64,000 bases of DNA from Prolixibacteraceae bacterium UBA6029. Lineage in GTDB: Bacteria > Bacteroidota > Bacteroidia > Bacteroidales > Prolixibacteraceae. A program made the translations under genes and the position numbers. The stretch is taken from NCBI GenBank assembly GCA_002429385.1, contig DIZL01000001.1, positions 4,795-68,794 of the forward strand. Direction: 5' to 3'. The notes below the pieces were generated by a model. That model saw only the letters and a list, made by a program, of their open reading frames with translations. It had not been told where the DNA came from and searched no databases. This document shows positions 44,809 to 52,888 of this stretch, one piece after another. Position 1 is the first letter of the stretch, and each line of letters opens with the position of its first letter.

Positions 44809-47800
44809 CTATAATGTCTTAGCTACTTCGGTTAATGTGAATGCTTCAATGAAGTCTCCTGCTTTCACGTTGTTGTAATTGTCGATATTCAATCCGCATT
44901 CGTAGCCCTTGTTCACTTCTTTGACGTCGTCTTTGAACCGTTTGAGCGATCCGAGCGTACCGGTATAGATGACAATACCATCGCGGATTACACGAATCTT
45001 GTCTTTTCTGAAGATCCTTCCGTCGCGGACAATACAACCGGCAATGGTGCCCACCTTGGTAATATCGAAGGCTTCCATCACTTCAGCAGTTCCTGTGATT
45101 TCTTCCTTGATTTCAGGAGAAAGCATTCCTTCCATGGCAGCCTTGATTTCGTTGATGGCGTCGTAGATGATGGAGTAGAGGCGAATGTCGATCTGTTCCT
45201 TTTCTGCAATCTTACGGGCAGATACTGAAGGACGAACCTGGAATCCAACGATAATTGCATTGGAAGCGGTGGCCAGCATGATATCTGATTCGGAAATGGC
45301 ACCAACGGCTTTATGGATTACATTAACCTGGATTTCCTGTGTCGACAGTTTAATCAATGAGTCAGAAAGCGCTTCGATTGATCCATCCACGTCACCCTTC
45401 ACGATCAGGTTCAATTCCTGGAAGTTTCCGATGGCAATGCGTCGTCCGATTTCATCCAGTGTAATATGTTTGGTGGTACGCAGACCCTGTTCGCGGGCAA
45501 GCTGTTCACGCTTATTGGCAATGTTTCGTGCATCACGCTCATTCTCCATGACATTGAATTTGTCACCAGCCTGAGGAGCGCCGTCGAGACCAAGAATAAT
45601 GACAGGTTCGGCAGGAGCAGCAACATCAACACGCTGGTTACGTTCATTAAACATAGCTTTCACGTGTCCGTAGTACTGACCAGCCAGAAGAACATCACCG
45701 ACTCTTAGTGATCCATTTTGTACAAGTACCGTACAAACATATCCGCGACCCTTATCAAGAGTTGACTCGATAACAGTTCCTGATGCACGTTTATTTGGAT
45801 TACCTTTTAATTCGAGCATTTCAGCTTCAAGCAATACCTTTTCGAGCAACAGGTCAACATTTAAACCGGTCTTGGCCGAAATGTCCTGACTTTGGTATTT
45901 TCCACCCCATTCTTCAACGAGGTAGTTCATGGCTGCCAGTTTCTCCTTGATCTTCTCAGGATTTGCGCCTGCTTTGTCAATTTTATTGATGGCAAATATG
46001 ATTGGAACTCCTGCAGCAGCGGCATGGTTGATGGCCTCGATTGACTGGGGCATGATGTTGTCGTCAGCTGCAATGATAATAATAACAATATCGGTAACCT
46101 GGGCTCCCCTGGCACGCATAGCTGTAAAGGCTTCGTGTCCCGGTGTATCCAGAAAGGTAATTTCCTTTCCGTTGTTCAGTTTTACATGATATGCCCCGAT
46201 ATGCTGTGTAATACCTCCGGCTTCACCGGCAATTACATTGGCGCTTCGTATATGGTCAAGCAATGATGTTTTACCATGGTCAACGTGACCCATCACGGTA
46301 ACAACAGGTGCTCTTGGCAACAATTGTTCAGCCGTATCAGGCTCTTCCTCGATGGCCACCTGAATTTCAGCGCTTACAAATTCAACTTTAAATCCGAATT
46401 CATCGGCCACAATAGCCATGGTTTCGGCATCCAGACGCTGATTGATTGAAACAAACAATCCAAGGCTCATACAGGTCGATATAACACTTGTGACCGAGGT
46501 GTCCATCATGGTAGCCAGTTCGTTTACCGAAACGAATTCGGTAACCTTAAGGATACTCTGATCGGCTTCATCACGTTCTGCCTGTGCGGCCATACGGTCA
46601 CTTGCAACCTGGCGTTTATCCTTGCGGTATTTTGATCCTTTGGATTTTGTGCCTTTGGTGGTCAGACGGGCAAGTGTATCTTTAATTTGCTTTTGCACAT
46701 CCTCTTCGCTGACTTCTCTTTTCAGGAGAGGGCGTTTTTTCAATTTCGATTTATCGCCTCCGGCAGCAGTATTACCGGTGCTTTTAGTAACCACCAGTTT
46801 TCTACGCTCTCCCGGAACAGTAGTTTTATCGGCAACATTTACCGGTCTTTGATTACCAGGTATATCTTTAGAAATACGTTTTCTTTTTTTCTTACGGGCG
46901 GCCTGTAATGCAGGATCCGAAGCTAAGGTCACAACAGGAGGTTTCCTGTCAGTAGGAAGATCGATTTTTCCAACAACTGTTGGTCCTGATAACCGTTCAA
47001 CCTTTGCCCTGGTAATGGTTGGACCTGTTTTTTCTGTATCTGAGGTTTTCGGTTGGTTGTTTTCTCCTTCAGCAGGATTTTGAACATCCCGGCGTACTTT
47101 CTCGCGATCTTTGCGTTCTTCTTCCTTCTGTTTCTTACTCTTCTTTGCCGGCCTGGTTTTTTGATTCAGCAATGCAAGGTCAATGCGACCAACCACTTTT
47201 ACTTCTTCAACCTTCGGAACGTTGGTTGTTAAATGATCCGAGCTGAAACGATCTTCCTCTGTAACTTCACGAACAGGTTCCTCTGGATCGTTCAACTTTG
47301 GAAAAGATTTATTGTTTGTATTAATCTTTTCCAAAGTTTCAAGCACCGGTTCAACAGGGGCAGCATGTTTAGGGTGGGCAGTATGTTTTACCGCAACAGG
47401 AATTTCTTCCTTGGGTTCCGGGGTAGGCTTAACTTCTGGATCGTTCACCTTTGGAAAAGATTTATTGATTGTATTAATCTTTTCCAAAGTTTCATCAGCT
47501 GGTTTGTCTTCAACGATTGGTTTATGATGTACAGGCTTTGGCTTCTCCGCAGGAATAACAGGCGCAACCGGTTCTTCTTTTTTCATTACACCGCCAAGGT
47601 TGTCCAGATCAATTTTGCCGATAACTTTAGGAGCTTCAATTTCCTGCCGTACGGTGGTGATCATTTCTTCCTTATGATCTTGCCTGACAGGTTTTGGCTC
47701 AGCAGGAATAACCGTTTCAACCTTTTTTGACATGTTTCCTTTGATGATCACTTCATCATCTTCGTAATCTTCGCTGACGTGTTTGTGCCCTGAATCTATT

Positions 47801-48051
47801 ACATCATCCAGGGAGAGAGATTCTTTCGCATTGCGATGACTTTTCAGATTGAGTAATTCTGACTCTTTTTTCAGACTTATATCACCTTTATATTCTTTTT
47901 CAAGAAGATGAAAAGCATCATCAGTAATTTTGTTGTTTGGATTTGTATCAATATCAAATCCCTTCCTATGCAGAAAATCAACAATGGTTGAAATACCAAC
48001 GTTAAAATCCCGCGCTACCTTACTTAGCCGTTTTATACTACCTATAACCAT
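44809..48051 (-). CDS. infB: Translation initiation factor IF-2
   Basis: 1080 residues, long even for Bacteroidota. N-terminal IF2_N helix (LSKVARDFNVGISTIVDFLHRKGFDID), a long charged, Pro/Lys/Glu-rich linker (about 60-500), a second IF2_N-like subdomain, then the GTPase domain: G1 GHVDHGKTS (about 587-595), G2 GEAGGITQHIG, G3 DTPGHEAF, G4 NKID, followed by the beta barrels and C-terminal fMet-tRNA-binding domain. Two in-frame insertions of a palindromic element encode near-identical segments LEKINTxNKSFPKxNDPE at about residues 186-204 and 238-256. Last gene of rimP-nusA-infB. Confidence 0.97.
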   Translation of the reverse strand: MVIGSIKRLSKVARDFNVGISTIVDFLHRKGFDIDTNPNNKITDDAFHLLEKEYKGDISLKKESELLNLKSHRNAKESLSLDDVIDSGHKHVSEDYEDDEVIIKGNMSKKVETVIPAEPKPVRQDHKEEMITTVRQEIEAPKVIGKIDLDNLGGVMKKEEPVAPVIPAEKPKPVHHKPIVEDKPADETLEKINTINKSFPKVNDPEVKPTPEPKEEIPVAVKHTAHPKHAAPVEPVLETLEKINTNNKSFPKLNDPEEPVREVTEEDRFSSDHLTTNVPKVEEVKVVGRIDLALLNQKTRPAKKSKKQKEEERKDREKVRRDVQNPAEGENNQPKTSDTEKTGPTITRAKVERLSGPTVVGKIDLPTDRKPPVVTLASDPALQAARKKKRKRISKDIPGNQRPVNVADKTTVPGERRKLVVTKSTGNTAAGGDKSKLKKRPLLKREVSEEDVQKQIKDTLARLTTKGTKSKGSKYRKDKRQVASDRMAAQAERDEADQSILKVTEFVSVNELATMMDTSVTSVISTCMSLGLFVSINQRLDAETMAIVADEFGFKVEFVSAEIQVAIEEEPDTAEQLLPRAPVVTVMGHVDHGKTSLLDHIRSANVIAGEAGGITQHIGAYHVKLNNGKEITFLDTPGHEAFTAMRARGAQVTDIVIIIIAADDNIMPQSIEAINHAAAAGVPIIFAINKIDKAGANPEKIKEKLAAMNYLVEEWGGKYQSQDISAKTGLNVDLLLEKVLLEAEMLELKGNPNKRASGTVIESTLDKGRGYVCTVLVQNGSLRVGDVLLAGQYYGHVKAMFNERNQRVDVAAPAEPVIILGLDGAPQAGDKFNVMENERDARNIANKREQLAREQGLRTTKHITLDEIGRRIAIGNFQELNLIVKGDVDGSIEALSDSLIKLSTQEIQVNVIHKAVGAISESDIMLATASNAIIVGFQVRPSVSARKIAEKEQIDIRLYSIIYDAINEIKAAMEGMLSPEIKEEITGTAEVMEAFDITKVGTIAGCIVRDGRIFRKDKIRVIRDGIVIYTGTLGSLKRFKDDVKEVNKGYECGLNIDNYNNVKAGDFIEAFTLTEVAKTL
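47287..47340 (-). repeat. Palindromic element inserted in frame in infB, copy 2
   Basis: Perfect 16-bp arms 47294-47309 and 47323-47338 (AACTTTGGAAAAGATT and its complement) with a 13-nt loop, followed on the minus strand by GAACGATC. Read in the infB frame it encodes TLEKINTNNKSFPKLNDPE. Confidence 0.85.
47439..47493 (-). repeat. Palindromic element inserted in frame in infB, copy 3
   Basis: Arms 47447-47462 and 47476-47491 (one mismatch in 16 bp), same loop and flank as copy 2, about 153 bp away. Encodes TLEKINTINKSFPKVNDPE in the infB frame. Confidence 0.85.
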
Positions 48052-48094
48052 AAACCCACTCAGTTAAATAAACCTCAAAATATTTTAAGGAATT

Positions 48095-48145
48095 AACTTT
48101 GGGAAAGTTTTATTGTTCGTATAAAACTTTCCCAAAGTTTGAACA
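48095..48145 (-). repeat. Palindromic element between nusA and infB, copy 4
   Basis: Perfect 19-bp arms 48095-48113 and 48121-48139 with loop TGTTCGT. The sequence matches the infB copies across arms and loop, and several arm substitutions are compensated on the other side (for example AAAGTTTTAT against AAAAGATTTATT). Confidence 0.8.
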
Positions 48146-48156
48146 AACATGACAGT

Positions 48157-49392
48157 TTATTCAAATTCGTTTTTCAGTATTCTCAGAACTTCGTCGATAG
48201 TTTCCTCTTCGAGGTCGGTTCTTTTGATCAGTTCTGACCTGGTAAGGGTCAATACATTTTTAGCTGTATCGCAGCCAATTGATTTAAGTTGGTCAATAAC
48301 CCAGCTTTCAATTTCATCGGCAAATTCATCCAGGTTTACATCCTCGTCATCCTGTGCAATTTCACGGTAAACATCAATTTCGTAACCGGTAAGCTGACTT
48401 GCTAAACGAATGTTCAATCCACCTTTACCGATAGCCATCGAAACCTCGTCGGGTTTCAGGTAAACATCAGCTCTTTTGGTGTCTTCGTGCAATTTAATGG
48501 ATGATACTTTTGCCGGATTCAATGCCCGTTGAATGAACAACTGATTGTTAGCCGAGAAATTTATAACATCAATATTTTCGTTACGCAATTCGCGGACAAT
48601 GCCATGAATGCGTGATCCTTTCATCCCAACACATGCTCCAACCGGGTCGATCCGTTCGTCGTAAGACTCAACTGCAACCTTTGCCCGTTCGCCTGGTACC
48701 CTGACGATCTTTTTAATGGTTATTAATCCATCAAAAATTTCAGGAACCTCCAATTCGAACAAGCGTTCAAGGAATACAGGTGAAGTCCGCGAAAGTATAA
48801 TCAACGGATTATTGTTGCGCAACTCAACCTTATAGACTACCGCACGCAGATTATCACCTTTTCTGAAATAATCCGAAGGAATTTGCTCTGTCCGTGGAAG
48901 AATGAGTTCATTGCCTTCATCGTCCAGGATCAGGATTTCCTTTTTCCATACCTGATAAACTTCACCGGCAACGATATCGCCGATTTTAGTCTTGTATTTG
49001 TTGTAAATATGGTCCTTCTCAAGTTCCATAATGCGACTGGCAAGATTTTGACGTAAATTAAGAATAGCCCTGCGACCAAACTGGGCAAGTTTCACCTCAT
49101 CGGTTACTTCTTCACCAATTTCATAATCTGCATCAATTTTTTTGGCATCTTTCAGTGTAATCTGTAAATTCGGATCTTCAATATCCTCATCAGCAACTAC
49201 AGTTCTGTTGCGCCAAATCTCAAAGTCACCCTTATCGATGTTAATAATCACATCGAAGTTCTCATCTGTGCCGTATGTTTTTTGCAGGACATTTTTGAAA
49301 ACATCTTCCAATACGCTCATCATTGTAGCGCGGTCGATGTTCTTAAGTTCCTTAAATTCAGCAAAGGTGTCGATAAGATTCAAAGTCTCCAT
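48157..49392 (-). CDS. nusA: Transcription termination/antitermination protein NusA
   Basis: 411 residues: N-terminal RNA-polymerase-binding domain (1-125), S1 domain (about 130-200, GDIVAGEVYQVWKKEILILDD), two KH domains (about 205-345, PGERAKVAVESYDERIDPVGACVGMKGSRI and AIGKGGLNIRLASQLTG) and a short acidic C-terminal extension. Second gene of the operon, 12 bp after rimP. Confidence 0.97.
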   Translation of the reverse strand: METLNLIDTFAEFKELKNIDRATMMSVLEDVFKNVLQKTYGTDENFDVIINIDKGDFEIWRNRTVVADEDIEDPNLQITLKDAKKIDADYEIGEEVTDEVKLAQFGRRAILNLRQNLASRIMELEKDHIYNKYKTKIGDIVAGEVYQVWKKEILILDDEGNELILPRTEQIPSDYFRKGDNLRAVVYKVELRNNNPLIILSRTSPVFLERLFELEVPEIFDGLITIKKIVRVPGERAKVAVESYDERIDPVGACVGMKGSRIHGIVRELRNENIDVINFSANNQLFIQRALNPAKVSSIKLHEDTKRADVYLKPDEVSMAIGKGGLNIRLASQLTGYEIDVYREIAQDDEDVNLDEFADEIESWVIDQLKSIGCDTAKNVLTLTRSELIKRTDLEEETIDEVLRILKNEFE

Positions 49393-49404
49393 CTCGTACC
49401 GGTT

Positions 49405-49866
49405 TTAAAATTTTAATATTTTCTTAGCTTCTTTTATCTCTGAATAGTCAATTGGATGGAGCCTTGTGATGAGTTCCTTCTTTTTTGATCCTTCTGATTT
49501 TTCTTTTGTGGTGACCTCCAGATCAATTCCCTGATCATCGGCTTTAGTCAACATACCCATATGTTTTTGACCATTGGTCAGCAATACTTCGATTTCGGTG
49601 CCTATATTCTTCTTGTACTGACGAACAAGACTGAAAGGTTCACTTAATCCGGCTGAAAACACTGACAATTCAAAATCTTCAACCTCCCTGTCCAGCTTTT
49701 CTTCAATAAACCTGCTGATCTCAACAATCTGATTAATTGAAATACCGGAATCACTATCAACCATGACATGGATTACATTGCTGGATGAAACCGTCACCTC
49801 GACCAGAAACTGGTCCTCAGTAAGTTTTTCATTTACAATCCCTGCTATTAGTACTTTGTCGATCAT
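49405..49866 (-). CDS. rimP: Ribosome maturation factor RimP
   Basis: 153 residues, usual length. N-terminal alpha/beta domain with VHVMVDSDSGISINQIVEISRFIEEKLD, and a C-terminal SH3-like domain including SVFSAGLSEPFSLVRQYKKNIG. Needed for 30S subunit maturation. First gene of rimP-nusA-infB, with a recognisable promoter and hairpin leader upstream. Confidence 0.95.
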   Translation of the reverse strand: MIDKVLIAGIVNEKLTEDQFLVEVTVSSSNVIHVMVDSDSGISINQIVEISRFIEEKLDREVEDFELSVFSAGLSEPFSLVRQYKKNIGTEIEVLLTNGQKHMGMLTKADDQGIDLEVTTKEKSEGSKKKELITRLHPIDYSEIKEAKKILKF

Positions 49867-49881
49867 TTAATTGTAATAAAA

Positions 49882-49902
49882 TAGGGGACTTTCGATCCCC
49901 TA
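49882..49902 (-). terminator. Terminator-like hairpin in the rimP leader (possible attenuator)
   Basis: On the minus strand TAGGGGA-TCGAAAG-TCCCCTA is followed by TTTTATT, a 7-bp stem with a U-rich tail, between the promoter and the rimP ATG. Confidence 0.55.
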
Positions 49903-49929
49903 CGCTTTGGTTTCCCCAAAATGTCGCGA

Positions 49930-49960
49930 CAAAAATAGTAATTTTAATTAAATTGTCAAA
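49930..49960 (-). promoter_or_regulatory. Promoter of the rimP-nusA-infB operon
   Basis: Reading the minus strand: TTTG (49957-49960), 19-bp spacer, TATTTTTG (49930-49937), an exact fit to the Bacteroidota sigma consensus. The predicted start lies near 49922. Confidence 0.7.
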
Positions 49961-50074
49961 ATCAATTCATTAAGCTTTCTCATTATCATTTAAAATACAG
50001 AACTTCCAGCTAAAACAAAGGTCTGTCTAACGAAATTGCTTTTAACATTTCAGGACTTTTCTCTATAACTATCA

Positions 50075-50415
50075 TCAGTTTTGCTTTTTTATCCCGAATA
50101 TTTCAGCTTTATCTTTCAATTGAGCTCTTTCAAAAGTCTGATAAAGAGGATTCATATATGAACCCATTGACTCCGAACACCAATTCTCTTTCCATTTAAA
50201 TGTTTCTAAAGTAAGCAATGAACCTGCTTTTGACCTGTACGTAATGTATTCGGCCAGGGTTCGCGCTATATTCGGGCCTTATGATTTAATTGCAAATTGA
50301 ATTCTATCTGTATTTAAAACCGTAATTAAACACAGATAGAACACAGATAGAACTTAGATGATAAGGCCCAAATACGACGCAATCCCTTCTCAAACCTGTC
50401 CCGGCTTAAGACCTC
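50075..50415. repeat. Dispersed ~300-bp element, copy 1 (diverged), with an ORF fragment
   Basis: 50274-50367 is an imperfect palindrome containing tandem ACAGATAGAAC units and bounded by GGGCCTTAT and ATAAGGCCC. On the minus strand an open 68-codon frame (50075-50278, no clear start, ending EIFGIKKQN) lies on the same side of the palindrome as the homologous segments of copies 2 and 3. Looks like a decayed coding or mobile element. Confidence 0.55.
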
Positions 50416-50542
50416 ATTCTTCTGATCAATCACATTAGGGCATGGCCTATATCCAAATAAGCATTTTCCCCTTTCAGGTATATCCAAAGAAAAACTTTCC
50501 TACTTTTGCGGGGTTAACTCAGGCAAACAGACAAGTAATACC
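50416..50542 (+). promoter_or_regulatory. Upstream region of the HD gene
   Basis: TACTTTTG at 50501-50508 matches the -7 motif, 35 bp before the TTG start. No convincing -33 element and no gene in the stretch. Confidence 0.4.
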
Positions 50543-51796
50543 TTGAAAACAAATAAGAATAAAATAATCAACGACCCTGTTTTTGGTTTTATAAACATCC
50601 AATCTGAACTCGTCTTTGATCTCATTGAACATCCCTATTTTCAGCGACTTCGCCGGATCAAGCAACTGGGTTTATCCTGCATGGTTTATCCAGGCGCCAA
50701 TCACACCCGTTTCGAACATGCCATCGGCGCTGTGTATCTGATGCGTTCCGCGATCGCTATTCTCAGGCTAAAAGGTCAGGAGATTAGTGACGAAGAAGCC
50801 GATGCGGTTACCGTAGCCATTTTGTTGCACGATATTGGACACGGACCATTTTCACATGTTCTCGAAAGCACTCTGGTGCAGGGTGTCTCGCACGAACAGA
50901 TTTCACTTCTTCTCATGCAGGAGATGAACAGTCAGTTTAACGGCAAACTTGAATTGGCCATTCAGATCTTTACCGACCAGTATCCCAAACATTTTCTCCA
51001 TCAGTTGGTATCCAGTCAGCTGGATATGGACCGGCTCGATTACCTGAGCCGTGACAGCTTTTTTACCGGGGTTTCTGAAGGAGTAATCAGTTCCGAACGG
51101 ATCATCAAGATGCTCAATGTGAAGAACGATGAGTTGGTTGTTGAATATAAGGGAATCTATTCCATCGAAAATTTCCTGATTTCCCGTCGCCTGATGTACT
51201 GGCAGGTCTATCTGCACAAAACGGTTTTATCAGCCGAGTACCTTCTTATTAATGTACTCGATCGTGCGCGTGAGCTTGCACTGGAAGGGACTGAATTGTT
51301 TGCAACCCCCGTATTGAAAGCTTTTTTATCATACGAGATTACTCTTGATGATTTTGTCTCCAATCGGATCGTTGCAGGACAGCATGCTCTTGATCTTTTC
51401 GCCGGGCTCGATGATAACGACATTTTTGCATCGATCAAAGAGTGGCAAAATCATCCTGATACCATTTTATCGTATCTCTCAGGCTGTATTATAAATCGAC
51501 GGTTATTCAAAATAAAGATTAGTAAAAAGCCTGTTTCTGAGCAAAAGCTTATTTTGTTGAAAGAAAAAATCCTCAGTCAATTTAAGGTGAGCAACCACCA
51601 GCTACATTATTTTCTGATTGCCGATACGATTTCAAACAGCGCATACAATAAGGTTTCCAGCGAGAAAATCAATGTGTTGTTTAAAAACAATAAGATCAAT
51701 GATATCGCTGATGCATCGGACATAAATCTCTCTGTTTTCTCTGAAACCGTGAGGAAATATTTCATCTGTTATCCGAAAGAATTGGACATTAAGTAA
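50543..51796 (+). CDS. HD domain-containing protein (dNTPase/phosphohydrolase-like)
   Basis: 417 residues with a TTG start at 50543 (no in-frame ATG until the conserved domain). HD signature: His in RFEHAIGAVYLM, HD pair in LLHDIGHGPFSHVLE, and distal Asp in DMDRLDYLSRDS, the arrangement of SAMHD1/dGTPase-like metal phosphohydrolases. The product is often encoded directly before lpxD in Bacteroidota. Substrate not evident from sequence. Confidence 0.88.
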   Translation: MKTNKNKIINDPVFGFINIQSELVFDLIEHPYFQRLRRIKQLGLSCMVYPGANHTRFEHAIGAVYLMRSAIAILRLKGQEISDEEADAVTVAILLHDIGHGPFSHVLESTLVQGVSHEQISLLLMQEMNSQFNGKLELAIQIFTDQYPKHFLHQLVSSQLDMDRLDYLSRDSFFTGVSEGVISSERIIKMLNVKNDELVVEYKGIYSIENFLISRRLMYWQVYLHKTVLSAEYLLINVLDRARELALEGTELFATPVLKAFLSYEITLDDFVSNRIVAGQHALDLFAGLDDNDIFASIKEWQNHPDTILSYLSGCIINRRLFKIKISKKPVSEQKLILLKEKILSQFKVSNHQLHYFLIADTISNSAYNKVSSEKINVLFKNNKINDIADASDINLSVFSETVRKYFICYPKELDIK

Positions 51797-51813
51797 TTTA
51801 AACTATTTTTGCA
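51781..51813 (+). promoter_or_regulatory. Promoter of the lpxD-lpxC/fabZ-lpxA operon
   Basis: TTGG near 51782-51785 and, after 18 bp, TATTTTTG ending near 51811; about 20 bp before the lpxD ATG. Confidence 0.5.
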
Positions 51814-51832
51814 CGGCAATTAGAAAACGATT

Positions 51833-52876
51833 ATGGAATTCAAAGCTCAAAGTATAGCTGATTTTCTGGGAGGTACGGTGGAAGGTGATGTCGAAGCCAC
51901 TGTATCAGATGTAGCTAAAATTGAAGAAGCTAGGCCGGGAACACTGGCTTTTTTATCTAACCCGAAATACAATAAATACCTATACGAATCTAAGGCTACA
52001 ATTATTATTGTGAATCAGGATCTGGAAGTTGAGGGTGATGTTTCCGCTACTTTAATCCGGGTCCCCGATGCCTATAAAGCTTTCGCCTCACTGCTCGAAT
52101 TGGTTCAGCAGGCAAAAGTTAACAAGATTGGAATTGAAAACCCTTCATACATCGATCCTTCAGCCACCGTAGGCAAGGATGTCTACATTGGCGCATTTGC
52201 CTATATCGGCAAAAATGTGCGTATCGGCAATCATGTAAGAATCTATCCTCAGGTGTACATTGGCGACAATACCACTATAAAGGATGACACTATTATATTC
52301 GCAGGAGCAAAAATTTACGAAGACACCAAAATAGGCGAAGCATGTATTATTCATGCCGGGGCTGTAATAGGAGCTGACGGTTTTGGATTTGCCCCTACCG
52401 AAGATGGAACGTATATGAAGATCCCTCAGGTGGGAAATGTGATTCTGGAAGATTTTGTAGAAATAGGCGCTAACACTACCATCGATTGTGCAACCATGGG
52501 TTCAACGATTATCGGCAAAGGAACCAAAATTGACAACCTGGTACAAATAGCCCATAATGTCGAGGTTGGTGAAAATACCGTTATGGCTGCATTGACTGGC
52601 ATTTCCGGTTCTACCAAGATTGGAAAGAACTGTCGTTTTGGCGGTCAGGCCGGTGTGGTCGGACACATCACTATTGGCGATAACGTCAATGTGGGTGCGA
52701 TGTCGGGTGTGGCAAAAAGCATAAAATCAAATAAAACCGTTCTATTGGCCCCCGCCATGGATATGGCACAGGCTGCAAAAGTAACTGTTGTATGGAGAAA
52801 CCTCCCGCAGCTTCGCGACCAGGTGTTTGATCTGGAAAAACAAGTCAAAGAAATAAAAACAAAGCTTGCAGAATAA
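51833..52876 (+). CDS. lpxD: UDP-3-O-(3-hydroxyacyl)glucosamine N-acyltransferase
   Basis: 347 residues. N-terminal uridine-binding domain (1-100), left-handed beta helix of hexapeptide repeats (about 105-320) and a C-terminal helix. The catalytic His is His241 in LVQIAHNVEVG. Third step of lipid A synthesis. First of three contiguous lipid A genes. Confidence 0.96.
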   Translation: MEFKAQSIADFLGGTVEGDVEATVSDVAKIEEARPGTLAFLSNPKYNKYLYESKATIIIVNQDLEVEGDVSATLIRVPDAYKAFASLLELVQQAKVNKIGIENPSYIDPSATVGKDVYIGAFAYIGKNVRIGNHVRIYPQVYIGDNTTIKDDTIIFAGAKIYEDTKIGEACIIHAGAVIGADGFGFAPTEDGTYMKIPQVGNVILEDFVEIGANTTIDCATMGSTIIGKGTKIDNLVQIAHNVEVGENTVMAALTGISGSTKIGKNCRFGGQAGVVGHITIGDNVNVGAMSGVAKSIKSNKTVLLAPAMDMAQAAKVTVVWRNLPQLRDQVFDLEKQVKEIKTKLAE

Positions 52877-52888
52877 TTGAATTCAGGA

